This document shows, piece by piece, positions 1 to 6,128 of a DNA stretch of 7,630 nt. A program made the position numbers and the translations under genes. Source of the stretch: an uncultured Actinomycetes bacterium (GTDB lineage Bacteria > Actinomycetota > Actinomycetes > Nanopelagicales > Nanopelagicaceae); contig CAIXTG010000150.1 in NCBI GenBank assembly GCA_903922325.1, positions 1 through 7,630 on the forward strand. Direction: 5' to 3'. A model generated the notes under the pieces. The model was not told where the DNA came from, did no database searches, and saw nothing but the letters and a program-made list of their open reading frames with translations. Positions within the stretch are counted from its first letter, which is position 1; each line of letters opens with the position of its first letter.

Positions 1-222
1 AATAACTACGCCGTTACCAATTACTGGAATTACATTCGGACTTAAAATTCCAGAAGGCAATAAGTGCAACGCATACTTTTGATCACCGATAACAACTGTG
101 TGACCGGCGTTGTTGCCACCTTGATAGCGAACTACATAATCAACGCGATCACCGAGCAGATCGGTAGCTTTACCCTTGCCTTCGTCGCCCCACTGTGCTC
201 CCAGTAGAACTAATGCAGGCAT
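1..222 (-). CDS. purA: Adenylosuccinate synthetase, N-terminal part (cut by window edge)
   Basis: Adenylosuccinate synthetase joins IMP and aspartate using GTP, the first committed step from IMP to AMP, in the cytoplasm. Only the first 74 codons are present; the rest lies left of position 1. The visible part carries the family's N-terminal GTP/IMP loop, GDEGKGK at residues 12-18, with D13 as the known catalytic base, and NNAGHT at 37-42 with H41, the known catalytic histidine. Both fall at the same numbers as in the E. coli enzyme, which supports the ATG start at 222. A good ribosome binding site (AGAAAGG) lies 8 bases upstream. The gene follows fba on the same strand with a 44-base gap, so the two are probably co-transcribed; no terminator is visible between them. 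Confidence 0.96.
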   Translation of the reverse strand, partial: MPALVLLGAQWGDEGKGKATDLLGDRVDYVVRYQGGNNAGHTVVIGDQKYALHLLPSGILSPNVIPVIGNGVVI

Positions 223-266
223 CGGTAAAGCCTTTCTCTTGTTATTAAAGCGCGGTAAGTAGAAGT

Positions 267-1301
267 TTACTTGCGGGAAGTGGTTCCGGTGGAACGAAGG
301 TCTTCGCAACCCTTAACAACGCGAGCAGCCATGCCAGCTTCAGCCAACTTGCCCCATGCGCGTGGGTCGTATGCCTTCTTGTTACCAACTTCGCCGTCGA
401 TCTTAAGCACGCCGTCGTAGTTCTTAAAGGCGTGATCAACAACTGGGCGGGTGAATGCGTACTGAGTATCGGTATCGATATTCATCTTAATTACACCGTA
501 ATCAAGGGCTTCGCGGATCTCAGATAGAAGTGAACCTGAACCACCGTGGAAAACGAGATCCATCGGCTTGCTGCCAGCAGGTAAACCAAGCTTTTCAGAA
601 ACCGCAGCTTGAAGAGTCTGCAAAATCTTTGGTTGCAACACAACGTTGCCTGGCTTATAAACACCGTGCACGTTACCGAATGTTGCAGCAACCATGTAAC
701 GAGTACTTGGGTCAGTACCAAGAGTTGCAATGGTCATAAGTGCATCTTCGGGAGTCGAGTACAACTTGGCATCGTGCTTTGCTTCGATACCGTCTTCTTC
801 GCCACCGACAACGCCGATTTCAATTTCCAGAATTGTGCGAGCTGCAGCTGAAAGCTTCTGCATTTCGGCTGCGATCTTCATGTTAGTTGGCATATCTACT
901 GCTGAGCCGTCCCACATGTGTGAACTAAATAGTGGTGCTTGACCATTCTTGATGCGGTTTGCACCGAACTCAAGAAGTGGACGCATGAAGCCATCGAGCT
1001 TTTCAGCTGGGCAGTGATCTGTGTGCAGTGCAATGTTTACGTTGTAGTTCTTGGCAACAACATGTGCGAATTCAGCGAGGCCTACTGCGCCATCAACCAT
1101 GTTCTTAACGGTTGAACCTGATGCGTATTCAGCACCGCCCCAAGAAAATTGAATGATGCCATCTGATTCAGCTTCGGCGAAACCACGAAGCGCTGCGATC
1201 AGGGTTGAAGATGATGAAACGTTGATTGCGGGATATGCAAAGGCGCCAGCTTTCGCGCGATCCAACATATCTGCATAAATTTCCGGGGTTGCAATTGGCA
1301 T
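267..1301 (-). CDS. fba: Class II (zinc) fructose-bisphosphate aldolase
   Basis: This enzyme reversibly splits fructose-1,6-bisphosphate into dihydroxyacetone phosphate and glyceraldehyde-3-phosphate, serving glycolysis and gluconeogenesis in the cytoplasm. From the ATG at 1301 the protein is 344 residues, the same length as my recollection of the Mycobacterium tuberculosis enzyme, and the active-site numbering matches: D95 and H96 in HTDHC, H212 in GNVHG and H252 in VFHGGSGS. H96, H212 and H252 are the zinc ligands of the family. The NIDTDTQYAFTR phosphate-binding segment follows. An in-frame GTG at 1307 would add two residues, but it overlaps the only ribosome binding site (GGAG, 1307-1310, five bases before the ATG), so the ATG is preferred. 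The site abuts a long hairpin. purA follows 44 bases downstream. Confidence 0.97.
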   Translation of the reverse strand: MPIATPEIYADMLDRAKAGAFAYPAINVSSSSTLIAALRGFAEAESDGIIQFSWGGAEYASGSTVKNMVDGAVGLAEFAHVVAKNYNVNIALHTDHCPAEKLDGFMRPLLEFGANRIKNGQAPLFSSHMWDGSAVDMPTNMKIAAEMQKLSAAARTILEIEIGVVGGEEDGIEAKHDAKLYSTPEDALMTIATLGTDPSTRYMVAATFGNVHGVYKPGNVVLQPKILQTLQAAVSEKLGLPAGSKPMDLVFHGGSGSLLSEIREALDYGVIKMNIDTDTQYAFTRPVVDHAFKNYDGVLKIDGEVGNKKAYDPRAWGKLAEAGMAARVVKGCEDLRSTGTTSRK

Positions 1302-1310
1302 GATCACTCC

Positions 1311-1378
1311 AGTGGTGGATATGTAAAAGCCGAGCGCATCTTTGGGCCGACTAAAGGCTTACGACATATCCAACCACT
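1311..1378 (-). promoter_or_regulatory. Long imperfect hairpin in the fba 5' leader
   Basis: The arms 1311-1324 and 1364-1378 are complementary over 14 pairs with a single bulged base. An inner stem, AAGCC (1327-1331) with GGCTT (1356-1360), continues it across a small internal loop, leaving a 24-base apical loop. On the minus strand the structure ends one base before the fba Shine-Dalgarno sequence. No U-run follows, so it is not a simple terminator. It could be an mRNA-stabilising 5' stem, a leader regulatory element or a DNA operator. I do not recognise it as a known riboswitch class. Direct reading shows the pairing; the role is inferred. Confidence 0.6.
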
Positions 1379-1413
1379 TACCCGAGCGTAAGAAAAATTA
1401 GGCTCGAGGTTAG
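1378..1413 (-). promoter_or_regulatory. fba: Candidate fba promoter
   Basis: On the minus strand TACGCT (1390-1385) fits the actinobacterial -10 pattern TAnnnT. A start seven bases on would fall at about 1378-1379, exactly the first base of the fba leader hairpin. The corresponding -35 region (1413-1408, CTAACC) is weak. The agreement between the -10 spacing and the hairpin edge is the main support. Confidence 0.35.
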
Positions 1414-1427
1414 GAGTGCCAGCCTCG
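1391..1427 (-). terminator. Possible weak intrinsic terminator after the 36-residue ORF
   Basis: On the minus strand AGGCT (1425-1421) can pair with AGCCT (1404-1400), followed at once by AATTTTTCT. A competing stem, CGAGG (1427-1423) with CCTCG (1409-1405), shares the region. The stem is only five pairs, so this is tentative. If real, it would end the small ORF transcript just before the candidate fba promoter and make the two separate units. Confidence 0.3.
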
Positions 1428-1428
1428 G

Positions 1429-1539
1429 TTAAGCGCCCAGAAGCAGCATTTTTAGGGCTCGGGCGATGATGGTGGCTACGGCTCGGGTTAATTCAGGGGT
1501 GGCCATGAACTTGATGAAACCCAATAGGAATGAGGACAT
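1429..1539 (-). CDS. Small hydrophobic protein of 36 residues, function unknown
   Basis: I do not recognise this protein. An ATG at 1539 opens a 36-codon frame ending in TAA at 1429. It is preceded by a good ribosome binding site (GAAAGG, six bases before the ATG). The product begins MSSFLLGFIKFM, contains a polar patch (TPELTR, residues 14-19) and then an amphipathic to hydrophobic stretch ending ARALKMLLLGA. Net charge is about +3. It has no cysteine and no lipobox. This fits a tiny membrane-associated peptide, but nothing identifies a role. It sits upstream of fba on the same strand, separated by a possible weak terminator and the candidate fba promoter, so it may be transcribed alone. Support comes from the start signal and composition only. 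Chance ORFs of this length are common, so confidence is moderate. Confidence 0.45.
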   Translation of the reverse strand: MSSFLLGFIKFMATPELTRAVATIIARALKMLLLGA

Positions 1540-1559
1540 AAATTGCCTTTCGATATGCA

Positions 1560-1586
1560 ATCACGAAGGTGACCGAAGGCTGTGAT
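1560..1586. repeat. Short inverted and direct repeats in the acs / small-ORF intergenic region
   Basis: ATCAC (1560-1564) and GTGAT (1582-1586) form an inverted repeat. Between them CGAAGG occurs twice, each copy leading into a TGA-containing end, and TCAC-GAAG-GTGA (1561-1572) is a smaller inverted repeat. The cluster lies about 100 bases upstream of acs and just upstream of the small ORF ribosome binding site. It could be an operator for either. It does not match the Crp consensus TGTGA-N6-TCACA. Confidence 0.25.
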
Positions 1587-1646
1587 CTTCGCGGGTAGCA
1601 GTTGTTCCGATTCGCAGATGAGAATTACTTGTTGATGGCGAAATGC

Positions 1647-1676
1647 CTAGGAAAAGTTTCCTTAGACGAGTAACCT
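1647..1676 (+). promoter_or_regulatory. acs: Candidate acs promoter with inverted repeat in the spacer
   Basis: TAACCT (1671-1676) fits the -10 pattern TAnnnT and ends eight bases before the preferred acs ATG at 1685, predicting a start within about two bases of the ATG, i.e. a leaderless or nearly leaderless mRNA. This agrees with the absence of any ribosome binding site. Just upstream is an inverted repeat, CTAGGAAA (1647-1654) against TTTCCTTAG (1657-1665), with one extra base. It spans the -35 to -10 interval, where a bound repressor would block polymerase. The -35 box itself is weak. Confidence 0.4.
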
Positions 1677-1684
1677 CAAGCACT

Positions 1685-3643
1685 ATGACTGAAGACTCGC
1701 TATCCAATCTCTCCCATGAAACTCGCACCTTTGCGCCAAGTGCCGAATTCGCTGCACAAGCAAATGCGAAAGCCAGCCTCTATGACGAAGCCGAAGCTGA
1801 TCGTTTAGGTTTTTGGGAGGCGCAAGCTAAGAGCTTGCTCTGGGATGCACCTTGGTCAGATGTGCTCGACTGGCAACCACCGTATGCCAAGTGGTTTGTT
1901 GGCGGAAAATTAAATGCCAGCGTTAACGCGCTAGATCGTCACGTTAATGAAGGTCGTGGTTCTCGCGTTGCTTTCCACTTTGAAGGCGAACCTGGTGACA
2001 CTCGCACTATTACTTATTCAGATTTATTGGTTGAAGTTAAGAAAACTGCAAATGCGCTAATTGAATTAGGAATTAAAGCTGGCGATCGGGTTGCGATTTA
2101 TATGCCGATGATTCCCGAAGCTGCAATTGCGATGTTGGCCTGTGCTCGCATTGGTGCGCCTCACTCAGTTGTCTTTGGCGGTTTCTCTGCCGATGCGTTG
2201 ATCTCTCGCATTAATGATGCTGATGCAAAGTTAGTAATTACTGCCGACGGTGGTTATCGCAAAGGTGCGGCCTTTGCACTTAAGCCAACTGTTGACGAAG
2301 CGCTTTCTAAGCCAAATAACGTTGAGAAAGTTTTAGTGGTTAAGCGCACTGGGCAAGAGACTGCTTGGAACTCAAGTAAAGATGTGTGGTGGCACGAAAT
2401 CGTCGATCGCCAAAGCGCAGAGCATGTAGCGCAGGCTTTTGATGCAGAACACCCGCTATTTATTCTCTACACCTCGGGCACAACTGCTAAGCCAAAGGGC
2501 ATTTTTCACACAACTGGCGGCTATTTAACTCAAGCTGCTTACACACATAAAGCAGTCTTTGATCTAAAAGCCGAGACCGATGTTTATTGGTGCACTGCAG
2601 ATATTGGTTGGATCACCGGCCACTCATACGTCGTTTACGGCCCGCTAATTAATGGTGCAACGCAAGTTATGTATGAAGGAACGCCAGATACACCGCATAA
2701 AGGTCGCATCTTTGAATTAGTAGCAAAGTACAAAGTAAGTATTTTGTATACCGCGCCAACTTTGATTCGCACCTGGATGAAATGGGGCGATGAATTTCCT
2801 AAAGCACATGATCTTTCATCATTGCGTTTACTTGGTTCGGTTGGTGAACCAATTAACCCAGAAGCTTGGATGTGGTACCGCGAAGTTATTGGTGCAAATC
2901 GTTGCCCAATTGTTGATACTTGGTGGCAAACTGAAACTGGTGGCATCATGATTTCACCGCTGCCAGGTGTTACTGCAACTAAACCAGGTTCTGCTATGGG
3001 TCCAATACCTGGCATCAGCGCAAAAGTTGTTGACGACAAAGCAAACGAAGTTGGTTTAGGTCACGGTGGTTTCCTAATTCTGGATAAACCATGGCCCGGA
3101 ATGTTGCGCGGTGTTTGGGGCGAAGACGAGCGATATAAAGAAACTTATTGGTCTCGCTTCAACGGAATTTATTTTGCCGGCGATGGTGCCAAGATCGATG
3201 AAGAAGGCGCGCTTTGGTTATTAGGTCGCGTTGACGATGTCATGAATATTTCAGGTCACCGTATTTCAACAACTGAAGTTGAATCAGCGCTAGTTAGCCA
3301 CCCAGAAGTTGCCGAAGCTGCAGTAGTTGGCGCCGCCGATGAGATGACTGGTCAAGGCATCGTGGCATTTGTGATTCTGCGCGGTGGCGTTAAGCACGGA
3401 GAAAGCGAGGCGTTGATACAGACTCTGCGCGCTCACGTTGCTAAAGAAATTGGCGCAATCGCTAAACCCCGCCAAATCGTGGTGGTTAACGAACTACCAA
3501 AGACCCGAAGCGGCAAGATCATGCGTCGTTTGCTCAAGGATGTAGCTGAACATCGCGCAGTTGGCGATTCAACTACCTTGGCAGATCCGAACGTTATGAA
3601 GCTGATCTCTGAAGGGCTTAATTCTTCTAAGGACGAAGATTAA
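1685..3643 (+). CDS. acs: Acetyl-CoA synthetase (AMP-forming acetate-CoA ligase)
   Basis: Acs activates acetate to acetyl-AMP and then acetyl-CoA in the cytoplasm, feeding acetate into central metabolism. The 652-residue product equals the usual family length. Visible motifs are the ATP/phosphate loop YTSGTTAKPKG (262-272), the adenylate motif DTWWQTETG (411-419), the hinge region RVDDVMNISGHR, and PKTRSGKIMRR (605-615) with K611, matching the catalytic lysine that protein acetyltransferases modify in Salmonella Acs. The phosphate loop has Ala268 where Gly is usual. An in-frame ATG at 1643 would add 14 basic residues (MPRKSFLRR...) not seen in relatives. The ATG at 1685 gives MTEDSLSNL, which resembles actinobacterial Acs N-termini, so it is chosen. 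No Shine-Dalgarno precedes either start; a leaderless mRNA is likely. A Crp-type gene lies at the right edge of the window. Confidence 0.96.
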   Translation: MTEDSLSNLSHETRTFAPSAEFAAQANAKASLYDEAEADRLGFWEAQAKSLLWDAPWSDVLDWQPPYAKWFVGGKLNASVNALDRHVNEGRGSRVAFHFEGEPGDTRTITYSDLLVEVKKTANALIELGIKAGDRVAIYMPMIPEAAIAMLACARIGAPHSVVFGGFSADALISRINDADAKLVITADGGYRKGAAFALKPTVDEALSKPNNVEKVLVVKRTGQETAWNSSKDVWWHEIVDRQSAEHVAQAFDAEHPLFILYTSGTTAKPKGIFHTTGGYLTQAAYTHKAVFDLKAETDVYWCTADIGWITGHSYVVYGPLINGATQVMYEGTPDTPHKGRIFELVAKYKVSILYTAPTLIRTWMKWGDEFPKAHDLSSLRLLGSVGEPINPEAWMWYREVIGANRCPIVDTWWQTETGGIMISPLPGVTATKPGSAMGPIPGISAKVVDDKANEVGLGHGGFLILDKPWPGMLRGVWGEDERYKETYWSRFNGIYFAGDGAKIDEEGALWLLGRVDDVMNISGHRISTTEVESALVSHPEVAEAAVVGAADEMTGQGIVAFVILRGGVKHGESEALIQTLRAHVAKEIGAIAKPRQIVVVNELPKTRSGKIMRRLLKDVAEHRAVGDSTTLADPNVMKLISEGLNSSKDED

Positions 3644-3646
3644 GCC
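3615..3646. terminator. Hairpin over the acs stop codon, probable shared terminator of convergent genes
   Basis: The left arm (3615-3627) and right arm (3635-3646) form 12 pairs with one bulged T and a seven-base loop (TAAGGAC). The eight-base outer arms GGCTTAAT / ATTAAGCC are perfect. The acs stop codon TAA (3641-3643) lies in the right arm, and the convergent gene ends 16 bases beyond it. Neither side has a strong U-run (plus side GTTCTAATTG), so it resembles the U-poor terminators reported in actinobacteria. Being symmetric, it may serve both strands. Confidence 0.6.
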
Positions 3647-3661
3647 GTTCTAATTGCAGCC

Positions 3662-5554
3662 TTATCTTGTGTAGGTTCGCTTGGCCGAAGTAAATGCGCT
3701 ACCAATTTCTACTGACAATGTGTTATCGCTATTTACTTGAATAATCACCGAATCTTTAACTTGGCCAGCTTTAATTTTGTACCCAACCGGGAAAGCTTCT
3801 TCGGATCCATCGACGCGAGCCGGTGAACCAGCAGGATATTCATAAGTTACCAGGCTCAATTGATAAACGACGGCTCCTGAACTTGCAGTTAATTTATCTG
3901 GTTCAAGTTGACCATTTCCAACTACAAGTAAGAATTGAGAAGCATCGCCACTTGGATTTTTATACCAACCTGTTGAAAAAATCCATTGAGTTGGATCTAC
4001 TTCATGTCGAGCAATAGCCAAGTGGCTCCAGGAATAATCATTTTTTCCGGCAGCAGTTCCATAAAAATCAGTGGAGGCATTTTCGTAACTACTGATCAAG
4101 CCACCGCCATAACCATTTGTTCCGGCAAAGAACCAATTACCAGATGCGCTACCGACAATATCTTGATCAATTTTTCCAATTCGCGGTGCGGAAGTTCGTT
4201 GCAGCGAATTTTCCAGCACAGTTCTAATTGAATCCGTGAAGAATGGTAAGTAATCAGCTGTGTATGGCTTGTAAGTATCACCAGTTAAATAGGCATGCGG
4301 ATTTGCGAAACCGCTTAACCATTGTGTGCCATCAAAGACATTGAAATCCAACATGTTGTCACGCTGCAAGCCGAATTCTTGACCAGCTTTAATCGGAATA
4401 TTCAATGATAGATACCCGTTGCTGCCTAATTTGCTAAATGACTCAGCAAGAACCCCGCTTGGTTTATTAAGCACCATATAAACGGTAAATACGTTGCAAC
4501 CATGGTTAATTACTACACGATGGCTAGTTGGTGAGCCCAAGCTGCCAAGTTCAGTAATTACGCCATCAGCAGGTGCTGTAATTGATACATAATCACTATC
4601 TGTCCTACTGCCTTTGGGAATCGAAAGTGGCTTAATGCCAAAGTACGCGTGATCAATTGGCGTGACGTGTCCACTTACCATCATTCCATAAGGAATTGTT
4701 GTAGTTAATTTATCAAGTGGCACAACAGGTTTAGTGAATTTAATTGTTGAAGGTGAACAAGTTGGCTCTGCCGTCATTGGTGGCATCATTATTTGTGTCA
4801 AAGTTGGATACCAAGTAGGACGTGATGAGTATCCACCTGCTGGTGTCGCTGGTACATCATTTACAAGTGCGTACTTAACAACTCCGTTTTTACAGGCAGC
4901 AACTAAATTGCCATTCCAACCAATCTCACCATTCTTAGTACAAGTTGTCCCAAGTTTTCCAAGTGCGTAAGTAGTTTGTTGCGAATTATTTCCAGATGAT
5001 CCCGAATTACTTCCAGAACCATTACCTGATCCATTACCACCACTTGATTGCATAGGTCGCCAGGAAGATTTTCCATCGCCACCTTTAGTGCAGTAAAGAA
5101 GAGTGCCACTTGCATCTTTCGCACTTGCTGGACCATTCGCATCACAGATATAACCTTCAACTACATTGCTAACACTCTGAGTTTGTGATGGCGAAGGTGT
5201 TGGAGAAGCAGTTGCAGATGGCGTAGCGCTCGGAGTTGGTGTTGGTGTTGCAGATGGTGTTTGTGTTGCAGATGGCGTAGCGCTAGGAATTGGTGTCGAA
5301 ACTGGTGTGGGTGATGTCGTTGCAATTGGCGTAGGTGTTGGCGAAGTTGTAACAGTTGGCTTGGCGACAACTTTCACACCTTTAGACCAAACTTTTTTAC
5401 TGCCACTTTTAATGCAGGTATAAACCAGCCCGCCAGAGGTGATTTTCTGGTTTAAGGTCTTGCAGGTTGTGCCCGGCTTCGGAGCTGCAGCTAGAGCAGG
5501 CGAGAGAGTTGAAACTGTTAATACCAGGACTATTAGGGCAGAAAACTTTCTCAT
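3662..5554 (-). CDS. Secreted protein with three cysteine-pair modules, Pro/Thr/Ser linker and a degenerate M23-like domain
   Basis: I know no name for this 630-residue protein. Residues 1-23 are a Sec signal peptide (basic start, hydrophobic core, likely cleavage near ALA-A). Three modules with a spaced cysteine pair follow: C31/C47, C137/C155 and C205/C221. The first two end in a conserved tryptophan (W56, W165). A Pro/Thr/Ser-rich linker (about 66-127) separates the first two, and a Gly/Ser/Asn linker (about 170-193) the last two. Residues about 296-410 read like a peptidase M23 (lysostaphin-type) fold: APADGVITELG, VVINHGCNVFTVY, then IKAGQEFG. However, the usual YAHL histidine is Val361 and the HLH motif is replaced by M401-L-D403, so catalysis is doubtful. 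Residues 410-630 are unrecognised. Start: the ATG at 5554 directly begins the signal peptide; an in-frame GTG at 5560 would add two residues. It probably acts at or outside the cell wall. Confidence 0.8.
   Translation of the reverse strand: MRKFSALIVLVLTVSTLSPALAAAPKPGTTCKTLNQKITSGGLVYTCIKSGSKKVWSKGVKVVAKPTVTTSPTPTPIATTSPTPVSTPIPSATPSATQTPSATPTPTPSATPSATASPTPSPSQTQSVSNVVEGYICDANGPASAKDASGTLLYCTKGGDGKSSWRPMQSSGGNGSGNGSGSNSGSSGNNSQQTTYALGKLGTTCTKNGEIGWNGNLVAACKNGVVKYALVNDVPATPAGGYSSRPTWYPTLTQIMMPPMTAEPTCSPSTIKFTKPVVPLDKLTTTIPYGMMVSGHVTPIDHAYFGIKPLSIPKGSRTDSDYVSITAPADGVITELGSLGSPTSHRVVINHGCNVFTVYMVLNKPSGVLAESFSKLGSNGYLSLNIPIKAGQEFGLQRDNMLDFNVFDGTQWLSGFANPHAYLTGDTYKPYTADYLPFFTDSIRTVLENSLQRTSAPRIGKIDQDIVGSASGNWFFAGTNGYGGGLISSYENASTDFYGTAAGKNDYSWSHLAIARHEVDPTQWIFSTGWYKNPSGDASQFLLVVGNGQLEPDKLTASSGAVVYQLSLVTYEYPAGSPARVDGSEEAFPVGYKIKAGQVKDSVIIQVNSDNTLSVEIGSAFTSAKRTYTR
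5211..5284 (-). repeat. Direct repeat inside the Pro/Thr/Ser linker coding region
   Basis: An identical 20-base block occurs at 5211-5230 and 5265-5284, 54 bases (18 codons) apart, with related GTTGCAGATGG copies between. In protein terms this gives repeated SATPSAT units in the linker of the secreted protein. The repeats are in frame, so slippage or recombination here would change linker length without breaking the gene. Confidence 0.7.
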
Positions 5555-5579
5555 GCCCACAGATTTTAAATTATCCCTA
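5555..5579 (-). promoter_or_regulatory. Candidate promoter of the secreted protein gene
   Basis: On the minus strand the gap after the CvpA-family gene contains GGGATAATTTAAAATC just before the start codon. Two overlapping -10-like hexamers can be read. TAATTT ends seven bases before the GTG at 5560, and TAAAAT ends eight bases before the ATG at 5554. Either predicts a nearly leaderless message, which fits the lack of a well-spaced ribosome binding site. No convincing -35 box is visible. Confidence 0.35.
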
Positions 5580-5642
5580 ATAAATAAACCATAAGGCCGA
5601 AGTAATTTTTAGGTTAACTTTTAATGGATTTGCCGAAATGTC

Positions 5643-6128
5643 CTAGTTCGTAAGTAGTTCGTTTGCGCGATCTTTAAGATCTGTGATCAGACTTGGCAAA
5701 TGGGTGTCGAGTTGAGCGTAGATCTGGCTCTCATTGATCTGGGTTTTAACTGGGCTCCATGGTGACCAAAGCAATGTGGTTAGAACTAGATAACCAATAA
5801 TTACAACTCGGATTAGTTCGAGTGCCACACCTGCCAGTGAATCGATTGCTTTGAGTGGTTTCCAAAGCAAGCGGGCGTGGAAAAACTTTGCGAATTTGCC
5901 GAATACTAATAAACCAAGTTGAGCGCCCAGAAATATTGCAACCAAAACTGCAATGACTTGTTTGATTAGCGAATCCCACGATGCAACTAATTGCAACGCG
6001 AAGTAAAGACCGGCAACGCCACCAACGATGTAACCAAGGGTGCGGAAAATTGTGGCAAGAAAACCTGTGGTGTAACCGCGCTTAATTGCACCCAGTGCCA
6101 TCAGAGCTAACAAAATATCTATAATCAT
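5643..6128 (-). CDS. CvpA-family membrane protein, like the membrane domain of MarP without the protease
   Basis: This 161-residue integral membrane protein has hydrophobic segments at about 2-15, 30-48, 57-76 and 103-121 and a 40-residue polar C-terminal tail. The KRGYTTGF turn after the first segment and IDSLAGVALELIR before the last resemble the CvpA (colicin V production) family. In Mycobacterium the protein at this place in the cluster (MarP, Rv3671c) has the same membrane part fused to a periplasmic serine protease needed for acid resistance. Here the frame stops after the tail and the following 88 bases are non-coding, so no protease domain is present. The ATG overlaps the stop of the upstream thioredoxin gene (TAATG), indicating translational coupling. 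A redox or envelope-stress role is inferred from context only. Confidence 0.8.
   Translation of the reverse strand: MIIDILLALMALGAIKRGYTTGFLATIFRTLGYIVGGVAGLYFALQLVASWDSLIKQVIAVLVAIFLGAQLGLLVFGKFAKFFHARLLWKPLKAIDSLAGVALELIRVVIIGYLVLTTLLWSPWSPVKTQINESQIYAQLDTHLPSLITDLKDRANELLTN

Noticed and set aside
1505..1585. Plus-strand 26-codon ORF beginning MNLMKPNRNED with AGGGG upstream
   Set aside because: It lies antisense to the 36-residue ORF, has no recognisable protein character, and is shorter. The minus-strand frame has the better spaced ribosome binding site and coherent hydrophobic pattern.
1560..1590. Crp-binding site upstream of acs
   Set aside because: GTGA and TCAC elements are present but not in the TGTGA-N6-TCACA arrangement or orientation, so a Crp site cannot be claimed.
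1643..1684. Fourteen-residue N-terminal extension of Acs (MPRKSFLRR...)
   Set aside because: It has no ribosome binding site, is unlike known Acs N-termini, and overlaps the candidate promoter and inverted repeat. The ATG at 1685 fits the family.
2635..3039. Minus-strand 134-codon open frame inside acs
   Set aside because: It is an antisense shadow of well-conserved acs coding sequence, with no plausible family and no start signal.
4734..4970. Plus-strand 78-codon open frame inside the secreted protein gene
   Set aside because: It is antisense to a clear coding region with cysteine modules and domain structure. Its translation has no recognisable features.
5555..5642. Remnant of a MarP-type serine protease domain downstream of the CvpA-family gene
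   Set aside because: The 88-base gap is AT-rich and non-coding, and no protease motif (such as GNSGGP) is seen there or in the next gene.
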